From Streptomyces cinnamoneus (GTDB lineage Bacteria; Actinomycetota; Actinomycetes; Streptomycetales; Streptomycetaceae), in assembly GCF_014650495.1 (NCBI RefSeq), contig NZ_BMVB01000006.1, positions 186,001-250,000 of the forward strand: a stretch of 64,000 nt of DNA, in the 5' to 3' direction. Positions 1-9,396 of this stretch are shown here, piece after piece (the stretch's first letter is position 1; the number at the start of each line of letters is the position of its first letter). Made by a program: the position numbers and the translations under genes. The notes beneath the pieces are model-generated. The model was not told where the DNA came from. It saw only the letters and a program-made list of their open reading frames with translations, and made no database searches.

Positions 1-3000
1 ACAAGGCGCTTTGCGCCGAGGCGTCACCCAGGTGGAGTAGTTGCCTGCCCACCCCCCGCCGCTCGGCGTCCAGCTCCGCCTTCTGACGGGCCTGGTCAGG
101 GTCGCTGTCGTGGAGCTCGCCGTGGGCCTCGTCGATCTCGCGGAGCCGCGCCCGCAAGGCGTCCTCGGCACGCCGCCACTCGCGTTCCGCCCTCTCTACG
201 GCGCTGCGCAGGCCGTGCGTCGCGTACGCCTCCAGGTCGGCCTTGGCCTGCTCGCTGATGCCGGTCGGGAACAGTCGCAGGAACCCCTTGACCAGTTCCT
301 CGCCCTGGTCGAGGGCCAGCTCCACCAGATCGGTCAGATAGCCGGACGGGCCGAACAGGCGAGGCGCCTTGTACGGCAGTGGCCGCAGCACGATGCCGTC
401 CGCGCGGACGAGGCGGCCGGCCGCGGCGAGGTCCAGCAGGTGCGCCAGGTACTGCCGTCGCAGGATCTCGATGGCCGACAGATAGGACCCGGGCGGCACG
501 ATCGTGCCCGCGATCAGGTCCTTCGGCCGCTCCAGGAAGTACAGGTCACGACGCCGCCGGTCGGGGATGGTCAGCAGGAAGGCATTGCCGGTACGGCGGC
601 CGGCGCGGCCGACCTGCTGCGTGTAGGAGGCGGGGCGGCGTGGTAGCGCGGCCAGCACGACGGCGGACAGGTCGCCGATGTCGATACCCATCTCCAGCGT
701 CGGCGTGCACGAGAGCACGTTGGGGTCCTTGAACCCGCCGCCGCGCTTGAACGCCTCCTCCACCTTCTCGCGCTGGTGCCGCGTCAGCATGCCCGTGTGC
801 TCGGCGGTGACCACCTGATAGGTGCCCGCGCCGAGGTAGAGCCGGCGGTAGTAGTCGTCCCTGTAGTCACGGTCGCGGTGGTGTATCCCGAGACCCTCGG
901 GCCGGTCACCGGCCACCAGGCGACCCCGGCGGCACCGGTAGGAGGGACAGGGCTGGTCGTGCCACTGGTCCAGCAGGGACGGGTGGACTGTCTGCTCCCA
1001 GAAGCACACCGGGCACCGCACATACGAGACCCGCACCTGCTCGTCGTCCAGCAGCCGGGCCTCGATGTTGCCGGGCTTGAGCCCGTACACCCGCACCGAG
1101 GTGTCGTTCGGGGTGCGCACCGATAGCAGTCCCATCGAGGCGAGCTCGGGCAGCAACCGGCTCCACAGCTCGGGCGCAAGCTCACGCGGCAGCTCCAGGC
1201 ACCGCCCGGCCCACCGCTCGTACCAGGACAGCCGACCGGTCGCGAAATCGAACTCGCTGCCGTTCTTTGGCTGCCCGAGCAGGAAGACGGGGGCGGCGAT
1301 GCCCTTCGGGAACGCCCGCATGCCCGGAGCCCGCTTGCCCCAGATGTAGTACCGGCTGGTGCCCGCCTCATCGACGTACTTGTCCAGCCACCGGTGCGCG
1401 ACCGCACCGCGGGTACGAAGCCGCTCCAGGAAGATGCGTACGAACGCCAGATAGCGGGCGTCGTCCTGCGCCACCAACGGCAGCCCGTCCCGCACGCACT
1501 CCTCGTGCAGATGCTTGACCAGTGCGATCACGGCCGCCGGGTCGTCGATGCGGACCTGTGCGGCGGCTGTCCGGGTCAGCTCCAGCGTACGGCCGTTGCG
1601 GGACCGGAACCCGAACTCCATCAGCGCCTCGAACGCCAGCCTCTGGCCGACCAGTCGCCACGTCTTCAGGTCCCCACCTCGGCCCTGCCCGGACAGCAGC
1701 CGGTCCACGCCCTTGAATCCGTGCAGGTCCGGTGGCACCACTGCGGAGAGTGTGTCCTTGTCCGTCGTAGCAGCGACGACGTTCGCGATCAGGTCGTTCA
1801 GCGCGGTCGGTTCGTCGTGCCGCAAGTGGTCGGCGAGGAGGGCGCGGAGGGAGAAAGTGTACGAGCGGTTGGCGACGAATCCGGCCCGGTGCGCGGCATC
1901 CTGCACCGAGTCGTTGAACATCAACGTCTTGTCCTCGTGGAGCTCCTTGTCGAGCTCCCCGCCGGTGAACAGCTGAGTGATGGACGCCGCGGCCATCGCG
2001 GCGGCACCCGTACCGAGATAGCGGATCGCGTTGCGCTCACCGCAGGCCGGACACCAGTCCTCCTTGGCCGCGGTGTTCGCGGTCTCGCCGAAGTTCACTA
2101 ACACGAACGCGGAGTCACGGGCCGCCAGTCGCGGCTCCTTGGTCTCCCGGTCGTAGTCGTTCAGCGGATCAGGCAGCCGCAGCCGCTTACGGGTGCCGTC
2201 CAGCACCATCAGCAGCCCGCCGGCACCCTGCGACGCGGCCGACCCTCCCTTGCCGCTGGTCGCGGTCAGCAGCGTGGCCCCGGAACCCTCCCGGGACTCC
2301 CGGTCCGTCGCGGCGATCAGGTTCCGCACCCGGGCCTTGTCCTGGCCGAGCGACGCCCGCCGGATCTTGTACGTGTCGAACTGGACGTCGTGATCGTCAC
2401 TCTCCGGGGAGAACACCGCCCAGCCCGACCGCCCACAGTCACGACAGTAGATCGCCGGAAGGAACAGGTTCGCGCTCTGCCCCGACGTCGCCGTCGTCAC
2501 CGGCGCCGCACGGCCGCTGTCGGCCGCGCTCGCGTCGGCCGTGCCGGCCGTGTCCCAGCGGAACTCCGCCTTCGGCCAAGGCAGTACACCGCGCAGCAGC
2601 CGCGATACCGAACGCGCCCACTGGTGCACCTCGACGTGTACGAAGGGCCGGGGCTCGGCGAGGGAGGAATCCGGGTCACGCGCGTACGACAGCAGCGCGG
2701 CGAACCGCGCCAGCGCTTCGGCCGCCTTCTCCGGCTGCCGCGCCACGGCCTGGGACCAGCCGGCCGCTCCCGCCCGCCACATCACGTCCAGCACCTCGGC
2801 GCTGGTCTTCACCCCGCCGCCGAGGGCATGCATCACCGCGCGAGTGAACAGATGCCGCTTGAGGTTCCCACCGAGCACGAAGGGATCGAGGTCACGGACG
2901 TCCGTCACCTTCTCGATCAGAGCCGACAGCGCCTCGTCGCTGGTCGCCGGATCGGGTAGCGCCAGCAGCTCGTCGGGCGTCGGCATCGGCTGCATGGTCA

Positions 3001-3949
3001 GCTCGCCGAGCGGGATGAACCCCTCGACCGTGAGCCGGTTCTCCCCGACGATGGAGTCCTTCGTGAACTCCGTGCCGAAGACGTGGGTCGCCACCTCCAG
3101 CAGCTGCGCCGTGCCGTCCTCGTCCGTACCGGAAGCGAGCGTCGCCGACGTTGCCACCGGGCAAATTCTCCCCAGCGGGCGGCCGTCCTCGGCCGCCCCC
3201 ACGGCAGCGGCCAGCCGACGCAGCAGCATCCCGACGTCCGTGCCCTGAGCGCCGTCGTACGTGTGGAACTCGTCCACGACTACGTAGCGGATGTCCGACT
3301 CCCGCCACAGGGGAGCGTCGTCCGCACGCTGGAGGAGGAGGTCCAGCATCTTGTAGTTCGTTATCAGGATGTCCGGCGGGGACATTTGCATGTCCGAGCG
3401 GCGGGTTCGCACCTTCTCGTACTGCGTCGCCGCACGCTCACCGATGTACAGGCCGGCCGATAGCCTCCCCAGTTCGGCGTTCTCCGTGAGGAGCTCGTTG
3501 ATGCGCTGCGCCTGGTCGGTGGCCAGGGCATTCATCGGGTAGAGGAAGACCGCCTTCACTCCGGTCTTGTCCGCGGCCCGCTCCCGACGGCAGTGGTCCA
3601 GCACGGGGTAGAGGAACGACTCGGTCTTTCCGGAACCGGTACCGGTGGTGACCAGCGTGGGTTGCGGGGTGTGGCCGTGCGCCGAGGTCAGCCGCGCGAA
3701 CGCGACCGCCTGATGCGCGTACGGCTTGAAGCCCTCCCTCTGCCACTCGAGGTGCTTGCGCCACTCCTCGCCGGCCACGGTGAATGGTGTCCGGATCCGC
3801 AGATACGGGCCACGGAACATCCCCGACGTCTCGTCCCCGAGGAACCGGTGCAAGGCCTCACGCGCACCCTCGTCGGTGAGCGCGTACGTCGTCGACAGAT
3901 ACTGCAGCAGGCTCTCCTTGAGCCCGCGCGCCTGAAGCGTCGGCCTCAC
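1..3949 (-). CDS. Large DEAD/DEAH-box helicase of the defence operon (DrmA/DruE-like), 3' end outside window
   Basis: The frame is open for more than 1,316 codons from a GTG at 3949 and continues past base 1. The GTG overlaps the stop of the upstream methylase (GTGA), so translation is probably coupled. Visible motifs are Walker A TGTGSGKTES near residue 105, NALATDQAQRI near 145, a DEFH form of motif II near 226, ATSATL near 266, and lobe-2 motifs TPTLEMGIDIGD and QQVGRAGRR near 1085-1115. The roughly 800 residues between the lobes are far more than a minimal helicase needs. They contain CxxC pairs (YCRDCG near 500, WCPACG near 633, RCPVC plus two later Cys near 975-1005) that could bind zinc. 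Family knowledge: this is the COG1205/MrfA-type superfamily 2 group that includes DISARM DrmA and Druantia DruE. Inference: it is the DNA translocase of an anti-phage system. Codon 617 is a rare TTA. Whether a DUF1998 domain follows cannot be seen. Confidence 0.85.
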   Translation of the reverse strand, partial: MRPTLQARGLKESLLQYLSTTYALTDEGAREALHRFLGDETSGMFRGPYLRIRTPFTVAGEEWRKHLEWQREGFKPYAHQAVAFARLTSAHGHTPQPTLVTTGTGSGKTESFLYPVLDHCRRERAADKTGVKAVFLYPMNALATDQAQRINELLTENAELGRLSAGLYIGERAATQYEKVRTRRSDMQMSPPDILITNYKMLDLLLQRADDAPLWRESDIRYVVVDEFHTYDGAQGTDVGMLLRRLAAAVGAAEDGRPLGRICPVATSATLASGTDEDGTAQLLEVATHVFGTEFTKDSIVGENRLTVEGFIPLGELTMQPMPTPDELLALPDPATSDEALSALIEKVTDVRDLDPFVLGGNLKRHLFTRAVMHALGGGVKTSAEVLDVMWRAGAAGWSQAVARQPEKAAEALARFAALLSYARDPDSSLAEPRPFVHVEVHQWARSVSRLLRGVLPWPKAEFRWDTAGTADASAADSGRAAPVTTATSGQSANLFLPAIYCRDCGRSGWAVFSPESDDHDVQFDTYKIRRASLGQDKARVRNLIAATDRESREGSGATLLTATSGKGGSAASQGAGGLLMVLDGTRKRLRLPDPLNDYDRETKEPRLAARDSAFVLVNFGETANTAAKEDWCPACGERNAIRYLGTGAAAMAAASITQLFTGGELDKELHEDKTLMFNDSVQDAAHRAGFVANRSYTFSLRALLADHLRHDEPTALNDLIANVVAATTDKDTLSAVVPPDLHGFKGVDRLLSGQGRGGDLKTWRLVGQRLAFEALMEFGFRSRNGRTLELTRTAAAQVRIDDPAAVIALVKHLHEECVRDGLPLVAQDDARYLAFVRIFLERLRTRGAVAHRWLDKYVDEAGTSRYYIWGKRAPGMRAFPKGIAAPVFLLGQPKNGSEFDFATGRLSWYERWAGRCLELPRELAPELWSRLLPELASMGLLSVRTPNDTSVRVYGLKPGNIEARLLDDEQVRVSYVRCPVCFWEQTVHPSLLDQWHDQPCPSYRCRRGRLVAGDRPEGLGIHHRDRDYRDDYYRRLYLGAGTYQVVTAEHTGMLTRHQREKVEEAFKRGGGFKDPNVLSCTPTLEMGIDIGDLSAVVLAALPRRPASYTQQVGRAGRRTGNAFLLTIPDRRRRDLYFLERPKDLIAGTIVPPGSYLSAIEILRRQYLAHLLDLAAAGRLVRADGIVLRPLPYKAPRLFGPSGYLTDLVELALDQGEELVKGFLRLFPTGISEQAKADLEAYATHGLRSAVERAEREWRRAEDALRARLREIDEAHGELHDSDPDQARQKAELDAERRGVGRQLLHLGDASAQSAL

Positions 3950-6900
3950 GGCTTCGGCACCTCCTGCTTCACCGGATCCCAGTCGCCACGGGCGATGGCT
4001 TCGTCGAGCCGCTTCTGGAAGTAAGCGTGTGCCGCGCGCATTTCCGCCTCGCGATCAGCCTTGTAGAACGGCGCGGTGTACCCCTCGGGCACGGGTGTGT
4101 TGGAGGGGTCCGCCTGGTACGCCTCGAACTGCGCCCAGCTTTCCTTCGTCTGTCGCTGTCCGATCGTGCGGGCGTTCCCCGCGATCTTCCAGCCCTCGGC
4201 GTCGAACCAGGTCACGGCCTCGTACTTCTGCAGCACGGGGAAGCGGCCTCGGTACGCGGCGATGAGCGCGTCGGCGTCCATGCCGAGCCAGACGGCTACC
4301 AGCGCGTCGATCTCGACCAGGGCGGAACGGCGGGCCCGCTCGGTGCGGAGAGGTGTGTCGGGTCGCCAGTCCGGGGTGACCTCGTGGAGGGACTGGAGGC
4401 CAGGCCAGTCGCATGCCCAAGGCTCGTAGGCGGGCCAGGTCGGGTCGTAGAGCTCGGTCCAGAGGTCAGCGTAAGCGCGGGTGAGGCAGTTGAGGCGGAG
4501 GGTACGGAGGAGGAGGGCGGAGGCGAGGGGGTGGTCGGCTGCCGGGGCAGGCATCGCGTTAGCTCGTCCGACGTCCAGGTGACCAGTGCCAGTGACACGC
4601 AGCAGGTAATCAACAGGAAGGCCAGCCCACATGCCAGCCTGGAGAGCGGTACTCCGGTTATCAAGAATCCACGCGCTCCGAACGACGTTCGTATGTGCAG
4701 TGCCAGGCGGAACCAGGGCAGGGTAGAGGCTTCGTTCAGTATCCGGAGCGATCATTTCACGCCAGGCAACCCTGTAAAAAGTTGCGGACCGCCTTCGGGC
4801 CCTCCGCGTCAACGCTGCGTCGACGCTTTCCTCGGATACCTGCTCCGAGGAGGTGCCTTGCGTACATGCAAGCTGTTCACGTGCTCTACTGATCGCGGTG
4901 TTGTTTGCCCGAAGCCGAGCGAGAGCTTGGTAGTCGATCCACCGCTCCTGATCGGCCAGATAGGCGGCTGTTCTACCGGGCACGCGAACGTACTCGGAGT
5001 CGGGTACGAAGTCGGCGGGCAGGGTCACTAGATTGGCGCCGTAGGGATCGTTGCTGTTCGCGTCGTGACGCTTGAAGATGGGTGTAGCAACACTGAGTTG
5101 GGTTCCCTTTAGGATTACCTGACGCCAGCGCTGAGGCTGGAACTTCACGCCAGTAGTAGGGTCCGGTCGGTTGTAATCGATTAGGTTATCCTTTTTTGCG
5201 CCACTCTCGTGATACCCCCTCGAGATCTGTGGTGATAGGTTGCCAAGCCGCACCGGGTAAGCCGCGAGAGCCTCGATTGCTGATGTTTCCCCTGTGCTGA
5301 CCGGGAAGAGCAGACGGGCTTGTTCGAGTGGCTGGCTGGCCTCATCCAGTAGGCGCTGCCAGATGGAGAGCTGAGTGGTGTCGACCCGCACGACGCGAGC
5401 GTAGTGAGGACGCTCGTCAAACTCGCCGTTTCGGTATCGGACCCCTGGCACCTCACCCGAACCGTCATGGTCAGCGGAATATCGCAAGGCGTCCGCAGAG
5501 ACCAGCCAGGACAAGTGATTGAAGGAGATTTCCCCTGGCTTTCCGTAGATGTGCACACCGAAATGCGCGGCATCGCCGACAGGCTTAGGGAAGAATCGCT
5601 GGCCAGCGTTGACGAAATCGCCGTGTACGCGTAGGCGGCCGTAGGCCGCCTCGCGGAGGCTGCCTTCTTTGTCTCCCGTGAAGTGGGTGTCCGGGTGAAC
5701 CATCCCCACGGTTCCGTGAAGCGAGGAGTGCGCCCACACCTGGGACATGAAAGCCCGGTACAGGTCGGGCTGTGTTCCCGTGAGCAGTGGATACATCTGC
5801 GGCGAGCCGAACACAGCGACCTGGGCGGTGGTGTTGGTCAGCTCGCTGATCACGTATCGGTGAGCCTCAGCGCACTCAAGAACCTTCTGGCGCCGTTGCT
5901 TCTTCTCGGCAGCCGATGATTTGTCCTGCAGCTCGAACCACGGTTCGTGCTCGGCGAGCACAGCAGACTCGTTCCAGCGAGGGCGTACCCACGGCGGGTT
6001 GCCCACCTGGAGGTCGAAGCCACCGCCCCGAGCGAAGACCAGAGCGAACTCCAGCTCCCAGTGAAGGAAGCCCTGGTCCTCCGCGATATCGAGCACCTCT
6101 CGGAGCCACGGGAAGCGGTCCTCCGGGTTGCCAGCGTCCATTCCCATGAAGCTGGGCAGCGTCTCTTCGAAGCTCTTGAGCGCGTCGAGATCCTTGAAGC
6201 TGTCGATGAGCGTGCCCTCGGGCACGTCGGCCCTGCCGAGCATGGCCTCCACGAACTCCAGCCAGTCGTCCAAGTCCTTGAGCGGGACGATCGGCCGACG
6301 CTCCGGGGCCTTCGGCTTCAGTGCTGAGGTCTGGGTCCTTCCCCGCGGCCTGATCTGCTTGACTTCCACGACCGAGTCATCGGCGCTCAGTTCGAGGTCT
6401 TCGAAGCTGGTTTGCTCGGGACCGAAAGCGAACAGGGCCGTCGCCTCGACGTACCGCGGAGCAGGTGTGGGCGCGGGCACAGCGACCGGTCCCGGATCGG
6501 CTGGGGCCTCGGGGGGCTGCGCCACAAGCGCCGCACCGTCGAGCAGGCGGCTGAGGCTGTCCGCTCCCGTCACCTCCAATCGCGCCGCGTATTCCCCAGC
6601 CGTGCCGTCGAGCAGCCCGGCCTTGTCCACGGGCCAGAACCACAACGCGCACCAGGCGTCCATGATCTTCTTCAAACGCCAGTAGGGGGTGTCCGCGGCG
6701 TTGAAGAGGTCCTCGATGACCTGTTCCTTGGTGACGGCCTGGTCAGGACGGTGGAGGAAGGCATACTCCGGGTCGGTCGGGTCGGCGCCCCAGACCTCGA
6801 TCCGGCGGGCGATCGCCTGCTCGGAGAGCTCCATGCGCTTGGCGACAAGCGACCAGAGGAGTTCGACGCGACGGGCGGCGTCCCGGAGCCGGGTGAACTG

Positions 6901-9396
6901 GGACACCGGCTCCTTCTTCGACTTGCCGACCTTGCCGCGCTTGGGGCGCTGAAGAATGCCCTTCTTCCAGGCGGCGAGCTGTTCGACACCCTCCTTCGCG
7001 AGCTCCTTCGCCTCTTTCGAGCCCGCGACCGCGGCCCACCCGGGGCTCGGCAGCAGGAACTGGTGGACCGCATCCTGGGGAAGCGGCTGGGGCTCGCCGT
7101 CCTTGAGGAAGGGCAGCAGGGTGGGGGCCAGGGCGCCCTTGGCCTTGAGCCATTCCTTGCCGGTGACGTCGTCGGCCGCGTAGACGGCGCGGCGGGCACC
7201 GATGAGGCTGTTGCCTCGGCGCAGGTGGAGGCCGAACCAGGGGGCTCGCATGCCGGGGTGCATGGTGTTGAGCCACAGGGACACCTCGGCGAGCTCGACG
7301 CCGGTGGCGTTGAGGTCGACGCCGTACGCATTGTGCAGAGCGATGTACGCCTTGGCCTTCTGCTTCTCGGTGAGGGCGTACGCGGTCGGGATGGCGACGC
7401 CCAGCTCGTCCTGCCTGCGGCGCAGATACTCCTCGGCGACCTGGTTGATCGCCTCGTTGAGGAAGGCGCCGGAGCCGAGGGCCGGCTCGCAGATCTTGTA
7501 CTTGAGCAGTTCGGACGCGCGGGTCTTGATGATGTTGCCGTCGGCGTCGCGCTCCTGGTCGAGGCGGTGCTTGAGAGTGAGCTCGACCGTGACCTGGGTC
7601 AGCGACTCGGGCGTGTAGTACGAGGCGGAGGTCTCGCGGTCACGGCCGGCGAGGCGGTAGACGAAGGAGCCCTTCTCGTACTTCTTGACGCCGCGCAGGC
7701 CCTTGCGGGCGTCCTCCTCGTCGTAGTGGACGAGGGTCTTGTCGGGGTACTGGTCCTGCTTGTGGGAGGGGATGAGCCAGGAACCCTTCTCCGGGTCGCC
7801 GCCCTTGGCGACCTCGCACAGCTCCTCCTCGGCGATGATGCCGGTGTACGACATCAGGCCTTCGTAGACGGCACCGAGTTGGTTGATGCCGAGGTTGCGG
7901 TAGGAGATGAAGCCGCCCCGCTCGCCACGCTTGCCCTTCTTCATGGTGAGCAGGCGCAGCACCTCGTGCAGGGCGGCGTTGCGCAGCCGCAGGTCGAGCC
8001 AGCGCGGGGCGTCGTCCTCGTCGCTGCGGGGGTCGAGGACGCCCCTGCCGATGAGGCGTACCGAGCCGGGCTCGAAGAGTTCGCTGCGCAGGGGTTCGAA
8101 GCGCAGGCCACGGTCCTCGCTGCGGCGGGCAGCCTTGGCCTTGCGGGTCTCCTCGTCGTCGCCGGGCTGGTCGTCGTCGTCCTCGGTGCCGTACTCGCGG
8201 TGGCCGAAGTTGACCTTGTTGAAGAGGACGTCCAGGGATTCGTGCAGGTGGAAGCCGTTGCGGGCCTCCTCCTCGACGAGTTCCTCGTCGCGTTCGACGA
8301 GTTCGCGCAGGCGGGCCATGGAGTAGCCGGCCTCGTAGCTTCCGTCGTCGGCGGGGAGGATGCCGAGTTCGGGGCGGGCCTCGGCGTAGAGGAGGAACAG
8401 GATCCGGTAGAGGTAGCGGAGGGACTCGCGGGTGAGTTCCCGGGCGAAGGGGATCTTGGGGCTTTCGATGTCGGCCGGGGTGACGTTGTTCTTCGGCTCG
8501 GCCATCCGCGCGAGGACTTCGTTGGCGATGACCTCTACCGAGCGTTGGAGCCCGTGGCGCAGTTCGCCGGAGACGCCGGCGGCGTTGGCGCTGGATGACT
8601 TCAGCAGGGCATCGATGGCCCGGCTCTGGTCGTTCTCGCCGGGCCGGAGCATGTCCAGGCTGAACAGCGCGGCGATGATGGCGAGTTCGCCCTGCTGGGT
8701 GCGGTCGTTGCGTTCCAGGGCCGCGTCGAGGTTGACGGCGAGGTAGCGGCCTTCGTTCCAGGACTGGCGGTCGGCGAGGACGAGCACGCCGCCGCACAGC
8801 AACAGGACGAAGCGGGGGCGGGGCCCGCCGGCCTCGCCGAGCTCGCTCTGGAACAGCCAGGCCGCCAGGGCCGGGCCGGTCTCGTACGTCTCGCTCGCGC
8901 TGACCCAGAACGGGTGCAGCAGTCGGCCCGGTCCGGTCGCGTTGAGGGCGGCGTCGTTGTCGGCGGCCCAGCCGCAGTCCAGGGCTATGATCCCGTGGCC
9001 GTGGTAGGCCACAGGCAGGGAGTGGTCGCGTCCGGCGCGGTGGACGGTGATCTCGGTGGGAGTGGCCTCGAAGCCGAGGGCTTGCAGGACTGTCTGGTGC
9101 CACTCGGCGAGGCGCTTGCGCCACTCGAAGTTGTTGTGGGTGTTCGGCCGGACCTCGTCTCCTGCGTCGCGCACGGCGGCCTCGGCGAAGTAGCCACGCA
9201 CGTCTTCGGAGAGGTAGGCGCCGCGCAGCGAGCGGAGCAGTTCCCGAGGTGTCTTCCGCGGGTCGTTCTCATCGCCTTCGCGCAGGGCCCAGGTGGCGAA
9301 CAGACCCTTCTTCAGGTCAGTTCCGAGCTGCTCAGCGAAATAGTGCGCGGCGAAGTACTCACCGCGGTTGCTGAAGGAGTCGAAGTCGGTGCTCAT
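3946..9396 (-). CDS. Eco57I/DrmMI-like adenine-specific DNA methyltransferase, 1816 aa
   Basis: This very long protein has an N6-adenine methyltransferase SAM motif (CEPALGSGAFLNEAINQVAEE) near residues 632-655 and a catalytic NPPW (DLQVGNPPWVRP) near residue 1132. The ~480 residues between them are an unusually long spacing. About 620 residues precede the SAM motif and about 680 follow the NPPW; the latter is where target recognition domains sit in Eco57I/PglX-type enzymes. It starts ATG 9396 inside the stop of the SNF2 gene (ATGA) and ends inside the GTG of the next helicase. Role by family: it methylates host DNA to mark self, in DISARM-like or BREX-like defence. The 3' third (roughly 4,600-5,600) is noticeably richer in A+T than the rest, which suggests exchange of the specificity region. 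PglX of BREX is the alternative family, but the SNF2 and DEAD helicase partners and the lack of PglZ or a BrxC-like ATPase favour DrmMI. Confidence 0.85.
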   Translation of the reverse strand: MSTDFDSFSNRGEYFAAHYFAEQLGTDLKKGLFATWALREGDENDPRKTPRELLRSLRGAYLSEDVRGYFAEAAVRDAGDEVRPNTHNNFEWRKRLAEWHQTVLQALGFEATPTEITVHRAGRDHSLPVAYHGHGIIALDCGWAADNDAALNATGPGRLLHPFWVSASETYETGPALAAWLFQSELGEAGGPRPRFVLLLCGGVLVLADRQSWNEGRYLAVNLDAALERNDRTQQGELAIIAALFSLDMLRPGENDQSRAIDALLKSSSANAAGVSGELRHGLQRSVEVIANEVLARMAEPKNNVTPADIESPKIPFARELTRESLRYLYRILFLLYAEARPELGILPADDGSYEAGYSMARLRELVERDEELVEEEARNGFHLHESLDVLFNKVNFGHREYGTEDDDDQPGDDEETRKAKAARRSEDRGLRFEPLRSELFEPGSVRLIGRGVLDPRSDEDDAPRWLDLRLRNAALHEVLRLLTMKKGKRGERGGFISYRNLGINQLGAVYEGLMSYTGIIAEEELCEVAKGGDPEKGSWLIPSHKQDQYPDKTLVHYDEEDARKGLRGVKKYEKGSFVYRLAGRDRETSASYYTPESLTQVTVELTLKHRLDQERDADGNIIKTRASELLKYKICEPALGSGAFLNEAINQVAEEYLRRRQDELGVAIPTAYALTEKQKAKAYIALHNAYGVDLNATGVELAEVSLWLNTMHPGMRAPWFGLHLRRGNSLIGARRAVYAADDVTGKEWLKAKGALAPTLLPFLKDGEPQPLPQDAVHQFLLPSPGWAAVAGSKEAKELAKEGVEQLAAWKKGILQRPKRGKVGKSKKEPVSQFTRLRDAARRVELLWSLVAKRMELSEQAIARRIEVWGADPTDPEYAFLHRPDQAVTKEQVIEDLFNAADTPYWRLKKIMDAWCALWFWPVDKAGLLDGTAGEYAARLEVTGADSLSRLLDGAALVAQPPEAPADPGPVAVPAPTPAPRYVEATALFAFGPEQTSFEDLELSADDSVVEVKQIRPRGRTQTSALKPKAPERRPIVPLKDLDDWLEFVEAMLGRADVPEGTLIDSFKDLDALKSFEETLPSFMGMDAGNPEDRFPWLREVLDIAEDQGFLHWELEFALVFARGGGFDLQVGNPPWVRPRWNESAVLAEHEPWFELQDKSSAAEKKQRRQKVLECAEAHRYVISELTNTTAQVAVFGSPQMYPLLTGTQPDLYRAFMSQVWAHSSLHGTVGMVHPDTHFTGDKEGSLREAAYGRLRVHGDFVNAGQRFFPKPVGDAAHFGVHIYGKPGEISFNHLSWLVSADALRYSADHDGSGEVPGVRYRNGEFDERPHYARVVRVDTTQLSIWQRLLDEASQPLEQARLLFPVSTGETSAIEALAAYPVRLGNLSPQISRGYHESGAKKDNLIDYNRPDPTTGVKFQPQRWRQVILKGTQLSVATPIFKRHDANSNDPYGANLVTLPADFVPDSEYVRVPGRTAAYLADQERWIDYQALARLRANNTAISRAREQLACTQGTSSEQVSEESVDAALTRRARRRSATFYRVAWREMIAPDTERSLYPALVPPGTAHTNVVRSAWILDNRSTALQAGMWAGLPVDYLLRVTGTGHLDVGRANAMPAPAADHPLASALLLRTLRLNCLTRAYADLWTELYDPTWPAYEPWACDWPGLQSLHEVTPDWRPDTPLRTERARRSALVEIDALVAVWLGMDADALIAAYRGRFPVLQKYEAVTWFDAEGWKIAGNARTIGQRQTKESWAQFEAYQADPSNTPVPEGYTAPFYKADREAEMRAAHAYFQKRLDEAIARGDWDPVKQEVPKP

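Noticed and set aside
784..3764. Several 60-210-codon minus-strand frames in the first 3.8 kb
   Set aside because: They are out of frame with the single long helicase frame from GTG 3949, which carries all the conserved motifs.
6412..8598. 728-codon plus-strand frame opposite the methylase
   Set aside because: It is an antisense shadow created by high GC3. It reads as V/G/L/D-rich low complexity with no motifs, while the minus frame carries clear methylase motifs.
3946..9396. Methylase as BREX PglX
   Set aside because: No PglZ, BrxC/PglY-like ATPase or Lon-like gene is present, and the SNF2 and DEAD helicase neighbours fit DISARM-like systems better.
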